DNA from: Sutterella sp.
GTDB taxonomy: Bacteria; Pseudomonadota; Gammaproteobacteria; Burkholderiales; Burkholderiaceae_F
Length of the DNA: 22,867 nucleotides
Direction: 5' to 3'
Assembly: GCA_019418605.1 (NCBI GenBank)
Contig: DYBN01000008.1
Span: 1-22,867 of the forward strand
Shown piece by piece: positions 14,288-19,820 of this stretch. The notes under the pieces were generated by a model that searched no databases, was not told where the DNA came from, and saw only the letters and a program-made list of their open reading frames with translations. Every line of letters begins with the position of its first letter. The first letter of the stretch is position 1. Both the position numbers and the translations under genes were made by a program.

Positions 14288-14415
14288 GTTTCTTTCTCGA
14301 TAACTATTGATACGGCAAAAGGCCCGCGCAGGGCCGCCGCCAAAAAGCGGCGGCCGCGCCCGGCCTTCTTTTGCAGGAATCTCATCGTGAGGAGCCTTGC
14401 GAAACGAATGCTCAT
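14284..14415 (-). CDS. Possible 43-residue leader ORF coupled to the autotransporter
   Basis: A basic peptide beginning MSIRFARLLTMRF and ending VIEKET. I recognise no family. The ATG at 14415 has AGGA three bases upstream, a better ribosome-binding site than most genes here. Its TGA overlaps the autotransporter ATG as ATGA, a common arrangement for translational coupling. The ORF spans two GC-rich hairpins, so its translation could open them. The frame is open further upstream to 14484. It could be chance: it is short, in GC-rich DNA, and without known relatives. Confidence 0.35.
   Translation of the reverse strand: MSIRFARLLTMRFLQKKAGRGRRFLAAALRGPFAVSIVIEKET
14321..14335 (-). terminator. 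Candidate attenuator hairpin in autotransporter leader
   Basis: On the minus strand GGCCC, five loop bases, GGGCC and then TTTT (complement of 14317-14320), ending 30 bases before the ATG. The stem is only 5 bp. Its first arm overlaps the second arm of the neighbouring 9-bp hairpin, so the two structures exclude each other. Confidence 0.35.
14332..14355 (-). repeat. Perfect 9-bp hairpin in autotransporter leader
   Basis: GGCCGCCGC (14332-14340 on the + strand) and GCGGCGGCC (14347-14355) flank a six-base loop. This very stable stem sits in the leader RNA 45-68 bases upstream of the autotransporter start and competes with the hairpin at 14321-14335 for bases 14332-14335. Confidence 0.6.
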
Positions 14416-14488
14416 GCTTCCTGGAGCGTTCGCCCGGACCCGGTGAATTCGCGCTTTCAGCGCCGCGCTAAAATGCCGCCGCAATTTG

Positions 14489-14509
14489 CTGAAAACCTTG
14501 ATTTTTCAG
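14489..14509. repeat. 7-bp inverted repeat just downstream of the autotransporter promoter
   Basis: CTGAAAA (14489-14495) and TTTTCAG (14503-14509) with a seven-base spacer, about 20-40 bases downstream of the expected transcription start on the minus strand. It is adjacent to the palindrome CAGGGGCCCTG at 14507-14517. It could be an operator or a 5' RNA hairpin. Confidence 0.4.
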
Positions 14510-14534
14510 GGGCCCTGACTCACCCTCGCGGTTG

Positions 14535-14565
14535 AATCTACCCCCCCCCCGGCGGGAAATGTCAA
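14535..14565 (-). promoter_or_regulatory. Putative phase-variable promoter of the autotransporter gene
   Basis: On the minus strand a perfect -35 TTGACA (complement of 14560-14565) and a -10 TAGATT (complement of 14535-14540, four of six matches) are separated by 19 bases, ten of which are an uninterrupted G run (complement of 14541-14550). Known promoters of this design, such as Bordetella fim genes, switch when slippage alters the homopolymer. Loss of two G would give the optimal 17-bp spacing, so the state read here is predicted to be weak. The start codon is about 250 bases downstream. Confidence 0.75.
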
Positions 14566-14830
14566 GCCAACTGTTGCGCAGGAAGCACGGCCGCAGCGTC
14601 AAACGTCTGCTCCCCCAGACAACGGCCGGGCGAACAACCCGGCCATGCAAAAGTGCGGCCGCGCAAAAAAAAGCTTGATGGAGAAATTCGACTGCCCGCA
14701 GTCAACTTCAGCGGCGGGAAGAATCGTCTTGCTGCTGCAAAAGGCGCGGGCTGCGCCGTCCTGCGTCAAGAGAAGGCAGGAGACAAAAAGGGGAAGAAAG
14801 GGAAAATGAAGGCGGGGATGCGAACGCTTC
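14566..14830. other. Intergenic region between DUF2905 and the autotransporter promoter
   Basis: No supported gene. It holds a perfect 7-bp hairpin at 14624-14644 (GGCCGGG / CCCGGCC, seven-base loop) and, on the minus strand, GGCGC / GCGCC at 14743-14757 followed by TTTT (complement of 14739-14742), which could terminate the DUF2905 transcript before the autotransporter promoter. Confidence 0.5.
14739..14757 (-). terminator. Candidate terminator of the DUF2905 gene
   Basis: Minus strand GGCGC, five loop bases, GCGCC, then TTTT. Short stem; located about 75 bases after the DUF2905 stop. Confidence 0.4.
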
Positions 14831-15022
14831 TCAAAAGAGCCGCCCGATGAGAAAGGCCGCAATGACGATCAGAATCGTGCTGGCAATCGGAATGCTGATG
14901 CGGCGGCCCCTGATGGTGAAGTTGATGTCGCCCGGCAGCCGCCCCAGGCCAAAGCGCGAAAGCCAGGGCACGAGCGTCATGAGCACCATGAGCGAAATCA
15001 AAATGGTAAGAATCCAGCGCAT
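14831..15022 (-). CDS. DUF2905 family small membrane protein
   Basis: A 63-residue protein with a hydrophobic N-terminal segment (about residues 3-20), the family hallmark GLGRLPGDINF in the middle, and a second hydrophobic segment near the C-terminus ending IGRLF. Family members are small inner-membrane proteins of unknown function. The frame extends to 15109, but the added 29 residues (with two cysteines) are outside the family, and the family start is MRWILT, so ATG 15022 is chosen. No Shine-Dalgarno precedes it. A TACAAT lies only six bases upstream, suggesting a leaderless mRNA. It is divergent from folB and upstream of the autotransporter gene on the same strand, but the autotransporter has its own promoter. 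Confidence 0.85.
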   Translation of the reverse strand: MRWILTILISLMVLMTLVPWLSRFGLGRLPGDINFTIRGRRISIPIASTILIVIAAFLIGRLF

Positions 15023-15028
15023 CGGCAG

Positions 15029-15034
15029 ATTGTA
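15029..15034 (-). promoter_or_regulatory. -10 element immediately before DUF2905
   Basis: TACAAT on the minus strand, in the context TTCTCTACAATCTG, ending six bases before the ATG. Transcription would start at or next to the start codon. No good -35 is seen. Confidence 0.45.
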
Positions 15035-15186
15035 GAGAAAAACCGGCTGACTTCGTTTGGACGGCCATCGGGAAGCACAGCCCTGGCAGCCCCTCGAAGC
15101 AGTCTTCATCTCAACGCCCGCGGAAATCCGCTCCCCTTAACAGGAAAGAGCGTTTTTTTCCCAAAAGGCCCACACCTGTTTCTTTC

Positions 15187-15582
15187 ATGTCCGGATCAAT
15201 TTTCGAGGTTCTGTCGCTCACCTGCCGCAAGCTCACCTTCAACGACTATCACACCACCATCCGCATCGGCGCCTACGAGCATGAAAAAAAGGCCGCCCAG
15301 CCCGTGACGGTCACGACCGAAGTGTGGGTGAAGTACACCTTCGGCGAGCAAAAACGGTTGGATCAGGTCTACGACTACACGATCATTGCGCAAACGATCG
15401 AGCGCGTTGCCGCCGCAGGCCACATTGACCTGCAAGAGGACTTGGTCGATCAGGTGATCACGGCTCTGATGGCCGACGAGCGCGTGCGCGCCGTGCGCGT
15501 GCGCACCGCCAAGCCCCTGGCCTGCGAGGCGGCCGAGTCCGTCTCGGTGGAGACCTTCCGCGCAAAAAATCCGGGCCTGTAG
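15187..15582 (+). CDS. folB: Dihydroneopterin aldolase (FolB family)
   Basis: Cleaves 7,8-dihydroneopterin to 6-hydroxymethyl-dihydropterin and glycolaldehyde in folate synthesis. The 131-residue product has the family pattern IGAYEHEKKAAQPV near the N-terminus, VYDYTII (the YxxI segment), GHIDLQEDLVDQV with the pterin-anchoring acidic residue region, and RTAKPLA with the conserved lysine near the C-terminus. The longer N-terminus and the downstream partner ttcA match, from memory, the Burkholderiales FolB-like group. ATG 15187 lacks a clear Shine-Dalgarno. It is divergent from DUF2905 and 74 bases upstream of ttcA, probably in one transcript. FolX-type epimerase is a related alternative but less likely. 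Confidence 0.88.
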   Translation: MSGSIFEVLSLTCRKLTFNDYHTTIRIGAYEHEKKAAQPVTVTTEVWVKYTFGEQKRLDQVYDYTIIAQTIERVAAAGHIDLQEDLVDQVITALMADERVRAVRVRTAKPLACEAAESVSVETFRAKNPGL

Positions 15583-15656
15583 CGCCGCCTCGGGCGACAT
15601 CCGCCGCCCTTTCGCCGTCCTTTCCCTGACTTTCTGACTCTTTTTCCCTCACGCCC

Positions 15657-16616
15657 ATGGACTCCGACATCCTCAAAATTTCGCAGGAACCGCCCCAGAG
15701 CGCCGACGCCGTCCGCCCGTCTTCGGGCGAGACCCGCCCCGCACGGACTCAGGCCGTAAAGTTCATCGAAGTCGCCCCGGGGCGGCACATCCCGGCCTCG
15801 ACCGCCATTCGCAAGCTCGAAAAGCGCATCGTCAGGCTTACGGCGCAGGCGATCACGGACTACGGCATGATCAGCGAGGGCGACAAGGTGATGGTCGCCA
15901 TGAGCGGCGGAAAAGACAGCTACGCGCTTCTAGACGCCCTCTTAAAACTCAGGGCCCGGGCGCCCATTCACTTTGACGTGCTTGCCGTGCACGTCGCGCA
16001 GGGCATTCCGGGCAGCCCCACGCAAAAGCTTGTCGACTGGCTTGAAACCCGCCGCGTTGCCTACCACATCGAGCACCAGGACACGCACTCCGTAATCGAG
16101 CGGCTCATTCCGTCGGGCAAAAACGTCTGTTCGCTGTGCGCGAGGCTGCGCCGCGGCATCCTCTATCGGATCGCGCCGGAACTTGGCTGCAACAAGATTG
16201 CCTTGGGCCACCAGATGGACGACGTGGTCTCCACGCTCTTGCTCAACCTCTTTTACGGCGGCGGCATCAAGGCGATGCCGCCCGTGCTGCGCAGCAACGA
16301 CAAGCGCAACATCGTCATCCGCCCCTTGATCTACCTGCGCGAGCACGAGCTTGCCAAATGGGCGCAGGCCTGCGGCTATCCGCTTTTTCCCAAGGACCTC
16401 TGCGGCGCCGGCGAAAACCTGCAGCGCAAGGAAATCAAAAAGCTCATGGCCGAGTGGGACAAAAAGTACGACAGCCGCATCTACAACATCTTCAAGAGCA
16501 CGACGCGGGTGGCAAGCTCCCAGCTTGCCGACAAGGCGCTCTACGACTTTGCCAATTTCAAGCGCCTTGCGGCCGCGCCCGAAGAGCCCGACGTTTCGCC
16601 CGAGAGCGAGGCTTGA
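15657..16616 (+). CDS. ttcA: tRNA 2-thiocytidine(32) synthetase TtcA
   Basis: Uses ATP and an iron-sulfur cluster to thiolate cytidine 32 of certain tRNAs. The 319-residue product has the PP-loop SGGKDS at residues 83-88, the CxxC pair C158/C161 in CSLCARLRRG, and the third cluster cysteine at 249 in DLCGAGENLQR. All three cluster ligands are therefore present. GHQMDD and NLFYGGGIKAMPP are also characteristic. The N-terminal 40 or so residues before the family core are variable. The ATG at 15657 has no purine-rich ribosome-binding site and follows a C/T-rich leader. Downstream of folB and likely cotranscribed. The family is clear; TilS is excluded by the cysteines. Confidence 0.95.
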   Translation: MDSDILKISQEPPQSADAVRPSSGETRPARTQAVKFIEVAPGRHIPASTAIRKLEKRIVRLTAQAITDYGMISEGDKVMVAMSGGKDSYALLDALLKLRARAPIHFDVLAVHVAQGIPGSPTQKLVDWLETRRVAYHIEHQDTHSVIERLIPSGKNVCSLCARLRRGILYRIAPELGCNKIALGHQMDDVVSTLLLNLFYGGGIKAMPPVLRSNDKRNIVIRPLIYLREHELAKWAQACGYPLFPKDLCGAGENLQRKEIKKLMAEWDKKYDSRIYNIFKSTTRVASSQLADKALYDFANFKRLAAAPEEPDVSPESEA

Positions 16617-16628
16617 AGAGCCCCTTGC

Positions 16629-16645
16629 TGGCCGCACGGCGGCCA
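16629..16645 (+). terminator. Hairpin after ttcA
   Basis: Perfect 7-bp stem TGGCCGC / GCGGCCA with a three-base loop, 13 bases after the ttcA stop. No T run follows, so termination would be inefficient or Rho-assisted. Confidence 0.4.
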
Positions 16646-16707
16646 AACATCCTCTGATGCACTCGGCCTTCTCTTTTCCCCTTTACAAGGGCCGCGCCCC
16701 CGCAATA

Positions 16708-16731
16708 GCGCAATTTGCGTCAAAATTACGC
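16708..16731. promoter_or_regulatory. Operator-like AT-rich palindrome
   Basis: GCGCAATTT (16708-16716) and AAATTACGC (16723-16731) are inverted repeats with one mismatch around a six-base spacer. This AT-rich island in GC-rich DNA lies about 205 bases before the binding-protein start and probably marks the promoter region of the importer. The regulator is not recognised. Confidence 0.4.
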
Positions 16732-16801
16732 CATTGAACCTTCGCATCCGGATGCATGTCTTCCTGTGTCGGGAAGCTTTTTCGTGCCCGGAGGCCGCCT
16801 T

Positions 16802-16857
16802 GCGCCGTTTTCGGCGCCGTCCATGGCGGCCCGGAGGGCCTTGCGCGCCCCGCGCAA
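16802..16857 (+). promoter_or_regulatory. Three consecutive hairpins in the transporter leader
   Basis: GCGCCG-TTTT-CGGCGC (16802-16817), GGCCC-GGA-GGGCC (16828-16840) and TTGCGC-GCCCC-GCGCAA (16841-16857), followed by a run of A. This would give a folded 5' RNA ending 79 bases before the start codon. I do not match it to a known riboswitch class. Confidence 0.4.
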
Positions 16858-16936
16858 AAAAATGCGCCGCAGCGCACGGCCCTCTCGCGCGAAACATCGA
16901 CAACAACAAAAATCACAGCCACGTGGAGAATTTCAC

Positions 16937-17722
16937 ATGTCCATCAAGCAGCTTCTGATGGCTGCGGCCTGCGCCGCAACCCTTGTGACCGGAACCGCCG
17001 CTGCGGCCGAACCGGTGGAGTATACGGTCGGCACGGGCGCCACCTACCGCCCCTTCGAGTTCCAGACGGCCACCAAGGAAATCGTCGGCTTTGACATCGA
17101 CCTCATGAAGGCAATCGCCCAGGCCCAGGGCTTCAAGGTGAAGTTCGTCAACACGCTCTGGGGCGTGATCTTCGAGTCGGTGCGCAACGGCGACCGCGAC
17201 ATCATCATGAGCGGCATCACCATCACGCCGCAGCGCCAGGAGTCGGTGGACTTCAGCTATCCGTACTTTGCCGCCCACCAGCTCATCCTCACGCAGAAGA
17301 ACCTGACGGTGAATTCGATCAGCGACTTGAAGGGCAGAAACGTGGCGGTGGTCGCCAACTCCGCGGGCGACATCGCCTGCAGCAAGGTCTTTGGCAAGGC
17401 AAGCAGCAACATCAAGCGCTTTGACAACACGCCCCTGGCGCTCGAAGAGCTCTCGGCGGGCGGCGTTGACGCCGCCGTGGGCGACGTGGGCGTGTTTGCC
17501 TACTACGCCCTGCAAAACCCCGAGAAGGAATTCAATCAGGCGCGCGACGCGAGCTTTGAAGACCAGTACTTCGGGATTGCCGTCAGAAAGGGCAACACCA
17601 AGGTTCTCAACGACATCAACGAGGGCTTGAAGAAAGTGATCAAGGACGGCACCTACGCCAAGATCTACGCCAAGTGGTTCGGCGAAAAGACCCCCGTGCC
17701 GAAGCTGCCGATTCCGGAGTAA
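16937..17722 (+). CDS. Polar amino-acid ABC transporter, periplasmic binding protein
   Basis: A 261-residue family-3 solute-binding protein (SBP_bac_3, like GlnH, HisJ or ArtJ). Residues 1-24 form a Sec signal peptide (basic start, hydrophobic core, cleavage near TAAAA). The mature part has ATYRPFEFQ, VGFDIDLMKAIAQ and DIIMSGITITPQRQESVDFSYPY; the Arg in TPQRQ is the position that usually holds the amino-acid carboxylate. The upstream-extended frame to 16715 is rejected because the signal peptide starts at ATG 16937, which has GGAGA seven bases before it. It heads a transport operon with permease and ATPase, separated from them by 326 bases with a weak terminator, which would allow excess binding protein. 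Substrate cannot be told from sequence. Confidence 0.92.
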   Translation: MSIKQLLMAAACAATLVTGTAAAAEPVEYTVGTGATYRPFEFQTATKEIVGFDIDLMKAIAQAQGFKVKFVNTLWGVIFESVRNGDRDIIMSGITITPQRQESVDFSYPYFAAHQLILTQKNLTVNSISDLKGRNVAVVANSAGDIACSKVFGKASSNIKRFDNTPLALEELSAGGVDAAVGDVGVFAYYALQNPEKEFNQARDASFEDQYFGIAVRKGNTKVLNDINEGLKKVIKDGTYAKIYAKWFGEKTPVPKLPIPE

Positions 17723-17781
17723 CCCTGCGCTTGTCCCAAAAGGCGCGAAATAAAAAAAGGCCGTGCGCGGACGCCTCTTGC

Positions 17782-17802
17782 GGCGGGCCCCAAGAGCCCG
17801 CC
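17782..17802 (+). repeat. 7-bp hairpin after the binding-protein gene
   Basis: GGCGGGC (17782-17788) and GCCCGCC (17796-17802) with a seven-base loop, 60 bases beyond the stop. It may stabilise the binding-protein mRNA 3' end, as such hairpins do in other transport operons; no T run. Confidence 0.45.
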
Positions 17803-17983
17803 CTCAGATTCCGCCCGCGCCTTGTTCCCTTGTTCTTTTCGCGCCCTTTTTCGCGCCCTTTTCGAGTCCTTTGTTTTCCCCTGGCGCGCGCTCTTTGCCC
17901 TGACAAGCAGACTGCCCGCGCACGCGTTTCCCGGCTTTTTGCATTTTTTCGCATCCCGCCGCGGCAGGGTGCTGAGCCTCAAG

Positions 17984-18002
17984 CAAGAGCCCTCTTGTTT
18001 TT
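17984..18002 (+). terminator. Small terminator-like hairpin before the permease
   Basis: CAAGA, loop GCCC, TCTTG and five T (17998-18002). Weak stem, 47 bases before the permease start; it could reduce read-through from the binding-protein gene. Confidence 0.4.
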
Positions 18003-18048
18003 CAAGCCTTTGCGCTGACTTTTTACCTCCTTACAGGATTTCCTTTCG

Positions 18049-18798
18049 ATGTCCGCTTTTCGCTTTGACGTCTTAAGCGAGTACATGCCGCTTTTCATGG
18101 AAGGCCTGAAGATGACGATCGCGCTGACGATCTCGAGCGTCATCTGCGGCATCATCCTCGGCATGCTGCTTGGCATGGCCCGCATGTCGGAGGCCCGCTA
18201 TAACCCGTGGAAGAGCATTCTCTACTACGGCGTGCGCTGGCCGGTCACGATCTGGGTGAGCTTTTTTCGCGGCACGCCGCTTTTCGTGCAGATCTTCCTG
18301 ATGTACTTCGCGGTGCTGCCGATTTTCGTGCACCCCGTCGACGGTCTTCTGATCGACGGGCAACTCGCCCGCGACATCCGCAGCAATTACGGGGCCTTTC
18401 TTGCTGGCTTTGTGGCGATCAGCCTCAATGCCGGCGCCTACATGAGCGAAGTATTCCGCGCCGGCATCCAGTCGCTTGACAAGGGGCAAAGCGAAGCGGC
18501 CCGCTCCGTGGGCATGTCCTGGTGGCAGTGCATGCGCCACATCGTGATGCCGCAGGCGTTTCGCCGCATGCTGCCCGCTCTGGGCAACAACGCCATCGCC
18601 ATTCTCAAGGACTCCTCGCTTGTCTCGGCCATTGGCCTTACTGAACTTGCCTACGCCGCGCGCACCGTGGCCGGCGCCTCGGCCCGCTACTGGGAACCCT
18701 ATCTCACCATTTCCGTCATGTACTGGGTGATGACGCTCGGCCTTGCCTGGCTCATCCGCATTCTGGAAAAGCGCCTTGGCAAGGGAGACGACAGATGA
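18049..18798 (+). CDS. Polar amino-acid ABC transporter permease
   Basis: A 249-residue inner-membrane permease of the HisM/GlnP type. Hydrophobic segments include about residues 19-41, 65-95 and the region near 110-130, with more towards the C-terminus. The cytoplasmic EAA loop that docks the ATPase is clear around residues 144-175 (GQSEAARSVGMSWWQ and VMPQAFRRMLPALGNN), followed by LKDSSLVSAIGLTEL. One permease gene only is present, so the channel would be a homodimer unless a second is elsewhere. ATG 18049 has AGGA ten bases upstream. Its TGA overlaps the next ATG (ATGA), indicating coupled translation with the ATPase. Confidence 0.93.
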   Translation: MSAFRFDVLSEYMPLFMEGLKMTIALTISSVICGIILGMLLGMARMSEARYNPWKSILYYGVRWPVTIWVSFFRGTPLFVQIFLMYFAVLPIFVHPVDGLLIDGQLARDIRSNYGAFLAGFVAISLNAGAYMSEVFRAGIQSLDKGQSEAARSVGMSWWQCMRHIVMPQAFRRMLPALGNNAIAILKDSSLVSAIGLTELAYAARTVAGASARYWEPYLTISVMYWVMTLGLAWLIRILEKRLGKGDDR

Positions 18799-19571
18799 CA
18801 CAGACAAACTTAGCGGCCCCCTCGCCCGAGAAGGCCGCAGACGACGTGATGATCCGCATCTCGCAGCTCAAAAAGAGCTTCGGGGACCTGCACGTTCTCA
18901 AGGGCATCGACATCGACGTGCACCGCGGCGAGAAGGTGGTCGTGCTCGGCCCCTCGGGCTCGGGGAAGTCGACGATGCTGCGCTGCATCAACGCGCTTGA
19001 AGTCCCCGACAGCGGCTCGATCTTTGTCGACGGCGTGGAGGTCACGAGCCGCCGCACGAACCTCAACCGGCTTCGCGAGCACCTCGGCATGGTGTTTCAG
19101 CGCTTTAACCTGTGGCCGCACAAGACGGTTCTTGAAAACGTCATGCTGGGCCAGATGGTGGTAAGCGGCCGCTCGCGCGAAGAAGCCCGCGCCAAGGCGA
19201 TGCAGACGCTCGAGCGCGTGGGGCTTGCCGCCAAGGCCGACGACTACCCCGTGCGGCTCTCGGGCGGACAGCAGCAGCGCGTGGGCATCGCCCGGGCGCT
19301 TGCCATGGACCCCAAGGCAATTCTCTTTGACGAGCCCACCTCGGCCCTTGACCCGGAGCTTGTGGGCGAGGTGCTTGCCGTGATGAAAAGCCTCGCCGAC
19401 GACGGCATGACGATGGTGGTGGTCACGCACGAGATGGGCTTTGCCCGCGAGGTCGCCGACCGCGTCATCTTCATGGACGCAGGCGTCATCGTCGAGCAGG
19501 GACGCCCCGAAGACGTGCTCGTGCGCCCGCAGGAGGCGCGCACCCGCGCCTTCTTAAAGCGCGTGCTCTAA
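18795..19571 (+). CDS. Polar amino-acid ABC transporter ATPase
   Basis: A 258-residue ATPase of the GlnQ/HisP/ArtP type driving the importer encoded just upstream. Walker A GPSGSGKS is at residues 52-59, the Q-loop lies in MVFQRFNLWPH, the signature LSGGQQQR begins at 155, Walker B ILFDEPT has D179 and E180, and the switch His is in VVVTHEMGFA. All catalytic elements are intact. The first 18 residues before MIRISQL are dispensable by family comparison, so a start at the internal Met is possible, but the ATGA overlap with the permease supports 18795. Confidence 0.95.
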   Translation: MTQTNLAAPSPEKAADDVMIRISQLKKSFGDLHVLKGIDIDVHRGEKVVVLGPSGSGKSTMLRCINALEVPDSGSIFVDGVEVTSRRTNLNRLREHLGMVFQRFNLWPHKTVLENVMLGQMVVSGRSREEARAKAMQTLERVGLAAKADDYPVRLSGGQQQRVGIARALAMDPKAILFDEPTSALDPELVGEVLAVMKSLADDGMTMVVVTHEMGFAREVADRVIFMDAGVIVEQGRPEDVLVRPQEARTRAFLKRVL

Positions 19572-19579
19572 ATGCGGCC

Positions 19580-19607
19580 GGGCCGCGCGAGTCCCGAGCG
19601 CGGGCCC
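19580..19607 (+). repeat. GC-rich hairpin after the transporter operon
   Basis: GGGCCGCGC (19580-19588) pairs with GCGCGGGCCC (19598-19607) with one bulged G and a nine-base loop. It starts eight bases after the ATPase stop; no T run follows directly. Confidence 0.45.
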
Positions 19608-19621
19608 AAGAGGCCGTCCTT

Positions 19622-19640
19622 GGGCGCCCTCCTTGCGCCC
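19622..19640 (+). terminator. Candidate terminator of the transporter operon
   Basis: GGGCGC (19622-19627) and GCGCCC (19635-19640) with a seven-base loop, followed by the T-rich TCGTTGTTTCC. Together with the preceding hairpin it probably ends the ABC operon before the mrcA promoter. Confidence 0.5.
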
Positions 19641-19718
19641 TCGTTGTTTCCTTGCAGGGAAGCGTCGAGCTTTTGCAAAGCTTTGTGACTTCGCCCGGGA
19701 TGGCCGCCATCTGACTTC

Positions 19719-19724
19719 TATAAT
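19719..19724 (+). promoter_or_regulatory. -10 element of the mrcA promoter
   Basis: Perfect TATAAT in the context CTTCTATAATCGG, 96 bases before the mrcA start. No good -35 at 16-18 bp; an inverted repeat AGCTTT / AAAGCT at 19668-19682 lies upstream and could bind an activator. The region is AT-richer than its surroundings. Confidence 0.5.
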
Positions 19725-19820
19725 CGGGCACCCGCTTGTTTTGATTCAATTTTTTCCCGCCCGTTTTTTCCTTTTTTGCCGCCCTGACGGCCCGGCAAAG
19801 AAAGAGGAAGCGGGCGAGGC

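Larger units (their letters stand above)
16617..16936. other. Structured intergenic leader before the amino-acid binding protein gene
   Basis: No supported gene in these 320 bases; the reading frame through it is only an upstream extension of the binding-protein gene. Contents: a hairpin TGGCCGC / GCGGCCA at 16629-16645, an imperfect operator-like palindrome at 16708-16731, an exact 12-bp palindrome at 16744-16755, and three consecutive hairpins at 16802-16857. Confidence 0.6.
17723..18048. other. Intergenic region between binding protein and permease
   Basis: No gene supported in 326 bases. It contains a 7-bp hairpin at 17782-17802 (GGCGGGC / GCCCGCC), a 12-bp tandem repeat (TTTTCGCGCCCT) at 17836-17859 with a partial third copy, and a small terminator-like hairpin at 17984-18002. 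The + strand is strongly C/T-rich between about 17800 and 17960. Confidence 0.6.

Noticed and set aside
15023..15109. Longer DUF2905 start adding a Cys-containing N-terminus
   Set aside because: The added residues lie outside the family, have no signal-like features, and there is no ribosome-binding site at 15109.
16715..16936. N-terminal extension of the binding protein
   Set aside because: A proper signal peptide and ribosome-binding site occur at 16937; an extension would bury the signal peptide.
16937..17000. Lipoprotein signal for the binding protein (Cys12)
   Set aside because: Residues before the cysteine (AAAC) do not give a proper lipobox and the cysteine is too early; a Sec cleavage site further on fits better.
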